Assembly (NCBI RefSeq): GCF_008831285.2
Contig: NC_045139.1
Coordinates: forward strand, 35,005,706 to 35,065,705
DNA: 60,000 nucleotides
Source: Nymphaea colorata
Taxonomy: Eukaryota; Streptophyta; Magnoliopsida; Nymphaeales; Nymphaeaceae
Direction of reading: 5' to 3'
This document shows, one piece after another, positions 31,925 to 43,098 of this stretch; positions within the stretch are counted from its first letter, which is position 1, and every line of letters begins with the position of its first letter. A model generated the notes under the pieces. That model was not told the origin of the DNA. It was given only the letters and a program-made list of their open reading frames with translations, and did not search any database. The translations under genes were made by a program, and so were the position numbers.

Positions 31925-32185
31925 TTTTTCTGATTCACACTCTTCCTTCAAAAAATAAACAACAAGTCTCTGACGCATCACACATGATCCGGTGCCTTTT
32001 CCGAAGAAGTGCACTCTCCGTCTTTTCCCTAAATCACCTGCACGGTTGCAGCCAGCAAACACTTGCTATTGTTAATTAGGAAAAGGTAGAACAAAAAGTT
32101 GGTGGTGGTTCGGAAGCAAACCCTCTCCAATAATTCATTGTCCCAAACTTGTTGACTTCCTGATGACATTGGCTATAAGATTTAC
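31925..32185. repeat. Duplicated upstream segment (copy B, block 1)
   Basis: Counterpart of 1855-2310, same orientation. It starts about 575 bp upstream of the SCPL45 start codon, so it is part of the gene's distal promoter region or spacer. Confidence 0.65.
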
Positions 32186-33269
32186 TGCTTAAGAAAGTTT
32201 GTATTTAAAAATTATTGAGATTAATGGCGTTGGTATCATGCCCTCACTACCTCAAACGCACTAAAAATAGATGGTGAGTAAGGAATTGTAAGGGCAGTCA
32301 AGTTTAATGAATTCTGATTGTCTTTTTTCGAACTTTACACACCAAAATCTTGGATGAATTGAAATGCCGCTTGCCCAAGTGTATAAAATTAGGCAGCCTG
32401 TTCTTAAAATTTCAAAATTGTGAGTTTGGTCCCTGCATAACTTTTGAAAAATAGGTATTGGCTCCGTGAAAAAGTTTCAAAAATTAATATTCTGTGTGAC
32501 GTTACAATTTGGCCCTCCGCAGGCAAAATCCTGGCTTCGCCCTTCATTGAGCGCGACCCCGGCCCTGCATGAGATGGTCGTCGCAAAAAAATGCTGGTCT
32601 TCTTTGATCTTGGTTCAATAGTTGGTGTGAAATTTTTGGTAAATCGATTATCCATATTAATGTCATCACTTGTTAGCTAGACCAACAGCTGTGTGAATTA
32701 CCACCGTATACATAACATTATCTCTTTTAATTAGTCCTTATTGCATGCATGGTTCTATACTTCATTTTCTTACCCTGCTTGATGTATCCTTTGGTTGTTG
32801 ATCTTTCTCAAAGCAGCTTCGTTCTATACCGAGTTTCCAAATCTTCCTGAAAATCTATAATTCGATCCAAACAGCGATTTTCACAAAATTTTGCTTCTAA
32901 AACCATTTCCCGTTGTCTTTGGAATCATTAATTTAATTTGTGTCGGTGCATCTGCGATAAATTCAAGCAAAGTACCTAAATATGAAAGCAGAATCAGATC
33001 CTGTACTGTTTTCCTTGAAAACTTCACGTCTTTGCTAAAAATTCGATCAAGCGGAGTATATAGACGTTGCAGTCTCCACTTATTCCGTCTTCAGCTCCAA
33101 ATCGTTCAGTTGGTGATCTGCAGACTGTTAGGTCACTGTTCGCTCCATCAAAAAAACGGTACATTTCACTGCCAACTTCAAGGTAATGATGCAGGAACCA
33201 GAGATCATGAACACCATCTTCAGAATCCGATGAAGATGCTCTGCTCTTGGTGATGATATATTGGTCTGC
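32186..33269. other. Spacer between duplicated blocks
   Basis: No gene recognised. At about 32400-32540 the words AAATTTTCAAAATTG...GTTTGGTCC and AATCCTGGCTTCGCCC resemble a worn relative of the TGGCTCCGCC hAT family. A 120-codon open frame at 32891-33253 shows no known domain. Confidence 0.4.
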
Positions 33270-33590
33270 TTAAGACACTCAGCCTTTCAGTGAGTACCCA
33301 TGTAACCAAATGCATCATTTGTGTGAAAATTGTACGTGTGGAAGGCAAACTGAGACGCTTGCGGCCATTGTCAATGATTAGGTATCGAAAGTAAGTTCAA
33401 AACTTGCAACCCTGAAGACGCCATGAAAATGGTACTGACGCTGCCGCTGCTAGAGTATTGCCTGCAAGCACCACCCGAGTCAGAACACGATATAGCTTTT
33501 GCTTTTGTGAAAAATGTGTAGAAATGAGTTTTCAGTCATCTTCTGATGCTACCAAGTTGTGAATCTTTTGAGAAAACAGCTAATGGAAGA
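33270..33590. repeat. Duplicated segment (copy B, block 2)
   Basis: Counterpart of 9025-9355, with the same order and orientation as in copy A. Identity looks moderate with many small indels, so the duplication is old relative to the transposon insertions. Confidence 0.75.
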
Positions 33591-35241
33591 TTTTGGTAGT
33601 CAAAGAATCAACTGCTGACAGATTACACTGAAAAAAAAAAAAAAAGCCTCTTGTTTTCTCAGATCAATGAATTGACTCATCATCACACGAGGTTTCACGG
33701 AATGGAATTTTATGGTCTTCAGGATTCTGATTCCACACAGAGAGACAGTCCACTAACAATTTTATGCGAATTGTTTTCTTCTTATCCATATTGTCATTCT
33801 ATTTTTTTCATGTTTTATAATATTGTTGTTTATGAACGATTTGCTTTTTTTTTTCAATAAGAGAAAACAATAAACAAGTTCAGAGAGGAAAGCAAGCTTG
33901 TTGAAAATTCTTGTACCTGTATCTAAATTGAAGTTAAATGTATAGAGCGTGAACATGAGAATCGGATTACTCACCGAGAAAACATTATATATATATTCTC
34001 TAAAAAACCCGAATCACCATTCAATTTTTTTATATCTGAAGATTGAAAATAAGTGAATAACCTTATATATTCAACGAGTTTATAATGGTGAGTTCCAAAA
34101 TACTCACTCCGAAAGAGAAAGATCTTCGTTGAATCAAATGGGCTGTTAAAAAAAAAGAAGAACCCTCCATCCTTTCATCATTCACTAGTTTGTAGTTACA
34201 ATGTTGGTCAGTTCCTCAGAAAGCATGCTCTGCAGACTGCAAAGTTGAGGAAAACAAAAAGAATGGGTTGGGCTGCAGAAGGCATTTCAGAGAAAAGTTC
34301 ACTACTCCTTTCCCTTTTCTTTTTCTTTTTTTTTTTTCCACCCTCCATTATTTCTGAATTCCGTGGCCCTTCTTCGTTGGGAACCTGACACCAACATGTA
34401 GACGTTGTGAATAAAATTGAACGCGACACCAAGTGATAATATAATGTATTCAGCATATATATAATATATTCAATACGAAAAGCCATGGCGAAAACGACCG
34501 TTACCCTCTGAAATATTAAAAGCCATGCATGGAAGGTTTGGTATATACTCTACCACTTGTAGGAATTTCTATCTGAATCCAATCTCAATCTGACTTTTAA
34601 ATTCTGAATCGGACTTCTAAACATACAAACTAATCTGGACAAGATTATGATATCTTAACAACAAGACTTCAAAGTTTATGGATATTGGATATGTAATATT
34701 TATTTGAACCTAAATTTTAATTTGTTCAGATGCTAACACTGAACGATTGGATGTTATTTTTGAATTCTGAAATATGATCTGATTCCTAATTTGATGTTCA
34801 AATTTTCTCATATCTGGCTTTTTCGCAAAAATTCGGTCATATAAAGTATTTGAATCCAATCCATTGAGTGCAAGCTTTGGCTGGGGCTCAATTGTCACCA
34901 AGTAGCTCGCTTGTTTTTGCAAAATCATTTGATGTGGATCCGTATCCATCGGTTGTGGACCAAGACATGCTGGTGTGTTGGCATATCTTCTTTTTTAAAG
35001 ATGATACGAGATCATTGAGAATCTCAGATCCACAAATTGACCATCCATCCATCTCATGAAACCTCAAATATGATGCTTTGGGCATAAACTGAGGATCTCA
35101 AATTCTCTTTGTTACTTAGTGGTAAAATCAGGTATTTGTTTACATTGTGGGCCCTACGAAAAAGAGATCTTAGATCAGATTCAGATTTCAAACACACCCT
35201 AATTTGATATGGATGTTATGATATGATTGATATATATATAT
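33591..35241. other. Intergenic DNA with a dispersed repeat
   Basis: No gene seen. Positions 34555-34860 belong to the same AATCCGAAT/GAATCCAAT-rich repeat group as 12621-13033, without clear ends. Confidence 0.45.
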
Positions 35242-35249
35242 ATATATAT

Positions 35250-35441
35250 CAGTAGTGGAGCTTGGTGTGGGCTACTGCCCACCCTAGTCAACACCAATCC
35301 TTGAAAACCTTTATTACGAAGGAGTTGGATTTAGGTCCAGCCAAATGTCACACCCACACCAAACTCATGTTGATGCCCTATAAGTATGAAACCCAACTTA
35401 GAGTTGTGCCCCTTTGATAAAATTTTCTGGCTCTGCCGCTG
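35250..35441. mobile_element. Short hAT-type MITE, 192 bp, same family as 24689-25903
   Basis: The ends CAGTAGTGGAGCTTGG and CTGGCTCTGCCGCTG are mutated forms of the 15-bp repeat. Flanks are ATATATAT on both sides (35242-35249, 35442-35449), within a TA-rich site. After the left end it shares GTGTGGGCnnCTGCCC with the larger copy. Confidence 0.75.
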
Positions 35442-35449
35442 ATATATAT

Positions 35450-37819
35450 TGTGAAACTCACTTCCAATATTATATATTATTGATAATGTTAGCCACTGGG
35501 TTAGCAATGGGGAGTTTGGTTAAGATCAATAATTAAATGGGTTGGTTAGGGCTGTATCAAAATTTAAGTTTAATTTTGACATATATATATATATATATGT
35601 GTGATGGAATATAGAAATTGAAGCAACGTGAACTACTATGAGTGATTACCTGATCAACTCAATTAATTTTTCAAAAAGCATCTCCATTTTGGATGTAAAA
35701 TCCGGGTCTAGAGCACCATGAACTCAATCGTTTTTCGAATTTTTTTTAATCAATTTCAACTTTTTTTTTATATTTTATCATTTAAGGCATTTTCATTGTT
35801 GAATTACCCCAAGAAATGGAACGCCGTTTATAAATTTTAAAATAACGAAAAGACATGTCGATACCCACGCTAATGATCGAACGCACGGAAAAAATCATCT
35901 CTCGTCAATCAAATCGCCCAAGCTGCCACACCGAATGGGTCGTATATTTTTAATAAATTATTTACTAAAATAACAAATCAAAATGCGTACATAAAAGTTA
36001 ATTAAAAATATAATAATATTTTTAATATAATTAGAATCTGACGCACGCCACTTTTTAATACAAAATTCTTAAGGTAAGGAGGTAAAAATATTTTGAGTGA
36101 GATAAGTCTCGTCACTTTCTTATCAAGGAAGTTAAATACTACACGAGAAACGTTCCCTAGGAAAGTGATGCAACAAGAGAGAGTACTTTCCCGCGACTGT
36201 AGGGAGTCACGTCCAAAAGCCACCGAAAATCTCCCAAGAAATTCCCAACTTTGGTGATTGATTGCCATCCTCTTTTCATGGGACATCACGTAAGAGAATG
36301 TGATTCCCATAGATGAGGACAATCTTTAGAAATTGCTCAATTAAAATTAGTTGGGGTCTTTCCGTGGGAATTAAAATGACAACACAAAACAAATTTTTTT
36401 CCCACTAATGATCAGGCGTGAAATGATGGCACTGTTTATGACTATCCTTCACCCTTGGATAAGCCTGGGTACAGAGTTGAGTGGCCCTAGAGTACCTACT
36501 ACTTAGCTTGACTTGAGCTCGAGCTTAGAGAAAAGAAACCTAGACTGGCTTGATAATTTATCGGGCCGACCCGGGTCGGTCTGATAAACTCAGGTGGGCT
36601 CGATAATGAGTTTTTAAAATTTTTTTTATTAATTGAAAATACATTTTTATTATTTTCACCAACACCATTTTTGGTGTTATTAGGGATTTCTCATGAGTAC
36701 TTTTTATCATTTTAATCTCCTAACACATGATCTCTTGTTATGACTTATGAGCCATAACATGCTCCGCCAATGCTATGACCACTTAGGAAGTGAGGCATCA
36801 CAGGTTGAAATTTTTTGCAACATGAAACAATGCAAGGAGAATTAAATCTTTGTTTTTAACCGAATACATAAACCCAATGGGAGGAATTAACCGGCAAAAA
36901 ATTTAATCCCAATTGGCCGATTGGAACAAAACATTGCGCATTACTGTTTAGAATAAAGACAAAAATATTAAAATATCATGAAAATATATAGTATGCTAAA
37001 TCTCAAATTCACTATGTAGTAGCACCAATGGAGCTTCTATTAACCATATGACAATCTTCATAAAAAATTCTCGTGACAATATTCACTTCTATCAATCCAA
37101 ACAATTCTACCAGTTGATTTTTTTTTTTCCAATTCAATGCTCCACTCTTTTGTGGAAGCTGGTTTAAATATTAGGGAGGGAAGATGGGGTGAAACCTGAG
37201 TAAAAACCTTTCTTCAAAATTTCACTTTTGCCATGATTTGAACTAAATTTTTGAAATTTCAAGACAAAATGTTCTCAAACCTATTTTTTTTATTTTCTAC
37301 CTCTATATAAGTTTCGAAGCTCAATCTAAAACTTTAAATTTACATGATGAACTTGAATGAACTTATGTCCAGTTAGATGTGGCAGCTCCACAAAATCTGG
37401 GATATTGCTTCCAAGATCAATTGAAATTTGTTAACTATGTATTAAGTGCTTATAAAAAAAAAACTTTTTTGGTTCTAGTGGTGGAGTCAAGGAAGGGCTT
37501 GGACTCTGGCCTCACCTCAATTTTTTTTCAAAAAAAAAATTATAGTGAAATTTTAGAAAATTTCACTTGTTTTATATAAAAATTTTTGGAAAATGATATT
37601 TGACTCTAATTAAAAACTTTAATTTGTTCTTTCTGGTGAAGAAGTTACGGTTCCACCCCTACTCCGGCATGGGATCAAACCAATGTGAACAGAAAAAAGG
37701 TCAAAAAAAAAAAAAAAGACGGACAGTAATTTTCAGGTGGAAAAAAGAGGAAGCCAGAGAGGTGCGAGGGGAAATGATGATAGAAAGAAAAGGACCATCT
37801 CTGCGCCAAATCTTTTCCA
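35450..37819. other. Intergenic DNA, AT-rich
   Basis: No gene. A GGGCCGACCCGGGTCGGTC word cluster lies at 36560-36590. A possible worn hAT relative, AGTGGTGGAGTCAAGG to GGTTCCACCCCTAC, spans about 37478-37663 without a clear target duplication. Confidence 0.4.
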
Positions 37820-38110
37820 GGGAAGACTGAGAAAACGCCAAACGCGGCTCTGAGAAACCTAACGACAAAATCGGCGGTCCTTTTTGTCTCTGCTCTTGCA
37901 GCCGCGCCTCGAGATTCTTCAAAGCCCCCCAAGCCAAATTACGGTTCTGTCTCTACAGCTGGACCCGGCAGGCAGTTCACGGGTCCACGCCTCGTCGCCC
38001 GTGCGACTTCCACCCGCCAGCAATACGGCGTGGTCAGAGCTCAAAAGGAACCCCGCCAGGCTTCCGATCCGAGTCGGAAAATGTGAAACGGATCGTGGGT
38101 CGACAAAAAA
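37820..38110. promoter_or_regulatory. GC- and CpG-rich island
   Basis: This sequence is markedly richer in CG than the flanks (AACGCGGC, GCCGCGCCTCG, CGCCTCGTCGCC, GATCCGAGTCGG). It may be an old promoter or 5' exon, or a GC-rich transposon piece. No exon with a recognisable product is attached on either strand. Confidence 0.3.
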
Positions 38111-39581
38111 AACTGACCAAAGTTATTAATAAAATTTACTCCCCAATAAGTAAGCCAAATAACCTAAGGGAACCGGATTTTTCAGTATATGAGCAACCGT
38201 TTAGCAAGGCTTCTATGGATCGGTTTTATATCTGATTCGTATCGTGATTTCCGATACGTTAAGAGTGGGCGAGACTGACAGGGGAAGGGCACGAGAGAGA
38301 GAAGACTGTCCGACATTCTCTGTTTGAATCTGTACCTAAGCTGGCCCACTTGCACGCGCGGGCCCCACCGCGACCGAACCACGTTATCATTACCCTTTAA
38401 ATATATATTTATATAGTTTGGCTGCCAGATAGAATCGTACGCCTTCTCTTCCTTTTCCCCATCTTTATTTTCATTTTTCTTATTCCTTAAATTTAAGAGG
38501 GCACGTAGGCGTGCTGGTTCGGGCCGTTGCGCCGACCCCCGTGCGCTTCTCCACTCGCCTGAATAATGATAAAAATAAATAATCGAAATAACAAGGGCTA
38601 GCTAGCGTGATAAAAGTAATAGGAAAATTGATATAATTGTTGACGCTGTTGTATTATTATAGACACGCAGTTGTAAGGAAAAGATCTCTTAATGTGATCC
38701 AGCAATGTTGTTAATATGTTGAATATATTATACCCTTACTGTTATTTTAAATTTTAAATGGCACTTACATATAAAAAAAGTCAAAGAAAATGAAGTATAA
38801 ATTTTATGAACTAGTGCAGACACAGTTGCCCAATAGCTACAACGTCTCTACACGAGGCTCATCATCGAATCAACTTAAGAGAACATGTGTAGAACAGTGT
38901 CATAAATAACATGTCTTTGTGAAAAAAAAATGTAATAAATTAAATTACCACTTAAAACTCAAAAAATACATTTTTTTAAAAGAACGTTAAAAACGAATGA
39001 ACATGTTTTTAACACATTTTTTTGTGTTTTTTTTAATTTTTTTAATTTTTATTTGTTGTAAATCTTCTTATCTATTGATGTTTGTACTATTAGTTTCTTA
39101 CTTTTTTTTTTTTTTTTACTTTTTTGAAATTTTAAAAACTTATTGTATTTTTTAAGATCGTCATATTATACTCGACAAAAAACATCATCTTTTAAAACTC
39201 TAAAACTTTATTTGTGACCATGGTTTATAAGAAGTTGTAACAACTCTTTTAAAAATGATCGAAGAGTTGCGCTTATTACAAAAGGTTGAAATCTAACAGT
39301 TCTCATTTCGGTGTAAGCTCTAAGGTAAAAAGCCCCTTACCTTAACCCATTTATTTTATTGATAAAAAAAATAAAGGAACCTTTAAAAAAAACACACACA
39401 CACACACAAAACAAACAAAATTGGGTCATCAGCAAGGGCCAATGGGGCAAGAGCACCGCAATCTTTGCAAAAAAGGTGGTAATCCTGACATAAGTTCCAT
39501 TGATCTCATTCAAAGTCAATTAGAACATAAGTTTGGATGACCAAAACTTGCATCTCCAATCAGGCATAGTGTTTAACAATT
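38111..39581. other. Intergenic DNA, AT-rich
   Basis: No gene or bounded element recognised. Long A and T runs are frequent (39000-39120), and a short CG-rich patch lies at 38500-38570. Confidence 0.45.
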
Positions 39582-40322
39582 ATATGTGATTAAGAGCCAA
39601 GAAATTTTTATGATGAGAGTTGAATTATAGTTTTAAATTTTTCACACAAATTAAAATATCGTTTTTTAATTTTTTATATACAATACAAGAAATTTCATAA
39701 AATTTTCTTTCAAATTATAAAGTTTTTTTTTTTTAAGAGGAATCAAAACCCCTTCTAACTCTACCTCACCTCTGCGTGCCTGCATGCAACTGCCCACATC
39801 TAGCTCACAAATTGTTCAAATAAAATCAATAGGTCGCCGGTCGTCATAACCAGATAAAATTATAAAATTATATGTGATTAGAGTCAAGAATTTTTTTTAT
39901 GAGAGGGTTGGATCACAACTTTAAATTTTGGACATGAACCAAAATATCATTTTTAAATTTTTTTATATATAAAAAATTTTAAAATTTTATCTATAAAATT
40001 AATAAAAGTTTTCTTTTTGAGATGCTACAACCTCTATTGACTCTGCCTCTACGTGCGCGCATGCAGCTGCCCGCATCCAGCTCACAAATTGTTCAAATAA
40101 AATCAATGGGTCGCCGGTTGTCACAACTAGATAAAATTATATGTCATTAGACTCAAGAATAATTTTCATATGAAAGGGTCGAACTATACTTTTAAATTTT
40201 GGACATAAAGTTTATCTATGAAATTAATAAAAGTTTTCTTTTTGAGAAGGAGCCAGAACAGAAACCTTGTTGACTCTCTGCATAATTGTCCAAATAAGAT
40301 GAATGGGTCGCCGGTTTTCACA
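39582..40322. repeat. Three tandem copies of a ~190-270-bp unit
   Basis: Units at about 39582-39855, 39866-40128 and 40131-40322 each end CAAATAAAATCAATGGGTCG followed by CCGGT(C/T)nTCA. They contain AGAnTCAAGAAT...TTTTAAATTTTGGACAT. The third is shortened. The third unit runs straight into the ~102-bp repeat that follows. Confidence 0.75.
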
Positions 40323-40379
40323 CCGCGTGTTGACAAAAAAGGAGTGCCCCACTTTTTCCTGCACAAGGCGTGGGAGGAG

Positions 40380-40675
40380 GGGTGAGGTTCGGCCGTATAG
40401 GCCACTGCTCCACGATCCATCCAAGCACCCGGGTTTGGATCCACACCCGAATATGGATCGGGTTACATATTGGGACGCGCGGAGGAGGTTCGGGTCGTAC
40501 AGTCGACTGGTCCACGATCCATCCTAGAACCGGGGTTTGGATCCACACAGGAACATGGATCGGGTTGTATTGTGGGACGCGCGGATGAGGTTCGGGCCGT
40601 ACAGTTGACTGCTCCACGACCCATCCAAGCACCGGAGTTTGGATCCACACAGGAATGCGGATCGGGTCGTATCCT
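40380..40675. repeat. Three ~102-bp tandem repeats, GC-rich
   Basis: Each unit has GAGGTTCGGsyCGTAyAG, CTGsTCCACGAyCCATCC and GTTTGGATCCACAC in order, starting near 40384, 40485 and 40588. Open frames on both strands (up to 197 codons) follow from the repeat and its low stop content. Confidence 0.85.
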
Positions 40676-43061
40676 ACCCGTTGTTTGTCGCGTCGGGCTT
40701 TGTCCAAACCCGGGGAGGAATATCTTATATCAAGGAGAAACCACACGTCTTCTGGGGCGGGGCGTCCTGCTCCCTCGGTGGGGCCCACTGTTACCGTCTT
40801 TCCTTTTCCATCCTTTAAGTTGAACCAGCGGTGGACCCCACGGGTGCGGTGGTAATCCCTGTCAAGCAGATTTTGGGTCCGTGAGCCGCAGATACGGAGA
40901 CATTTCGACAAAGATTTTCTTTTGTTTTTATGAAGAAAAAAAACACCTTAAAAATACTTACAACCATTTGATGTTGCTGAGAGGCCTAAGTTTTGTGCCA
41001 TTAATCAAAATAATAGTTGGCCGTTAGATCAGGTTTGTTGCTAACTTGAACTCACATTAATATGATAAGAAGATCAAAATAACTTTAATAACGACAAACT
41101 ATAAGTTCATTAGTTTGTATTAGCGTTCTTAAATAACCCAGTTTCTATGTTAGTATTTAACATGTTGTGTGATATATTTTACTAATGTTAGAAACTTCTT
41201 CAAGGAACACCCAATTATGAACCATTTTACAACCTCTCTAGAAAACCGTAGAAAAACTTGAGTGCCTTTATACATGTGAAAATTTTAGGTGGGTTTTTTA
41301 TTATTGCCAGTTCTTTTCAGAAAAGTATGAAGAAGGCAAGATAAAAATAGGTTCGTATGGTAGATCAAAGTTGCTTGTATCCTCATTCTCTGTGATAAAA
41401 CGCAATTTATTTGCAGTTTTGCTTTCAATGCAACCAGCGCTCACTGTCGATTTCATGTCCAATAACCTCTGAATCGATATAAAAATTACGTTTAATTAAA
41501 TTTTCATTGTATAAACAATATTGTTTCAGAACTAATAAGCGTTAAGGGCGGACTAGGTCACCTGATACTTTGTTCTTTCAGATGTAAAAATGAAGAACAT
41601 GATCGTTTCTTGTTCCTCCTTTCCAAATTCACACACTCGAGATCATGTTGAACAAATATTTCTGTTAGTGATAGCTTGTCAGATCAATCTTTAGAAAATA
41701 ATAATCTTCCTCAATCACGGTTTTCTGCTGGTATATCATAAAGCACCAATATTTTACAGACTTTGTAGCATTTTTTCCATGGGTATTGCAATGACATGGT
41801 ATAATTTCTTCTTTTTGGTTCACGTACAAAAGAAAATGATGCACACTAAACGCCCACAGCCTCTGAATCCTATATATATATATATATATATATATATCTG
41901 CTGTATCCTTTTTCCCTCAGCTTGGTCCCGGAATGATGTCATTTTGTTGTCTTCTCTGTAGGGGCAGTGATGATATGTTCAGATTCTGTTCACATTTCCA
42001 AATGTTGCCCATTCTTCTTTTCACCAGCGTTCTTCTCCTTCGGGTATTCGTTTTGCTGCTTGCTAGCAACTATGGCTTCTGCAGTGAACGCCAACCATCT
42101 TAAATTCAATTCCATGTGCCTTCTGGAATCCTACTACACCATTAAAAGCTGCAATAATGGAGACGACACGGCCTGAGAGATGAAAGAACCAAGCGGCCAG
42201 GGTGACTATCTATGTGAAGCAAATCTCCATTCTTCATCATCCCAATACATTCATACTCATCTTTGTCAAACGATCGCTCTCTCTTAGGGATCTTTACGTA
42301 CATACAGTAAACTCTTAGCGCATGCACACTGTGAAATTTGACTTGGGCATCTAGTCCATGTCTTTTTAAGCGCAAAACGGTAGGTTTTTACTAACAAAGT
42401 TAATTATAATATAAGCTTAAAGATCTTTTCTATTATCACCAGGTCTTAACTTAGGTGTTATTTGAAAATTTTCCTTGTGATATTATTGTTATTGTCGTTT
42501 AAATTTAATTATTATGGATCACTTGATTTCATTTGAACTTTCACATGTAAAATTGAACTCTAGGAGTTTAGAAACAAGCCAGTTTGGACAGAGGGGTTGA
42601 CGACCAAGAGAAAATAAGGTGCTAAAAGTTGATGGCGATGCTTCGTTGAGCCCATACTTTCTGGTCCTGAAATGAATACGCTTGAGCAAACACAAAAGCT
42701 AGCCAAACACAAACTTCTTTGAGCATAGAAACAAAAGGAAAAGAAAAGCTTAAAGAAGTTAAAAGAGGCCAGGAGGAAGCAGAAGCAAGAAGTCAAGCAC
42801 CACCTCTCTTACTCTGTCTCTCTCTCTCTCTCGTTCTGTGCAGCAGAAAAAGGAAGAAATAGAAAGAAGAAGGAGCCAAAAAGCTCATGCATGTCATTAT
42901 TAACCCCATTTGGTGGAAGCCCATGCATCCACATCTGTTTGGTGCTTTGCAGCAATAAAATTTCAGTAGATTCACGGGCGGTTGTCTTAGTGCTTACCCA
43001 CGCTTCAGTGCCAAATGCCCCTAAAGTAATGGACAATTGCTGTGCTTCCTACCCCAATTCT
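40676..43061. other. Intergenic DNA
   Basis: No gene recognised. A TA microsatellite lies at 41871-41898 and a (CT)n run at 42810-42832. Open frames at 41967-42176 and 42142-42375 have no domain. Confidence 0.5.
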
Positions 43062-43098
43062 GCCACCTATCTTTGCCGCCGAGTCAAAGATAGGTGGC
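43062..43098. repeat. Perfect 14-bp hairpin with 9-nt loop
   Basis: The stem GCCACCTATCTTTG (43062-43075) pairs with CAAAGATAGGTGGC (43085-43098) around the loop CCGCCGAGT. There is no T tract typical of a bacterial terminator and none would be expected in a plant. Confidence 0.9.

Noticed and set aside
40318-40911. A 197-codon minus-strand frame with repeated PVWIQTPVLGW
   Set aside because: It is read through the ~102-bp tandem repeat; other frames on both strands are equally open and repetitive.
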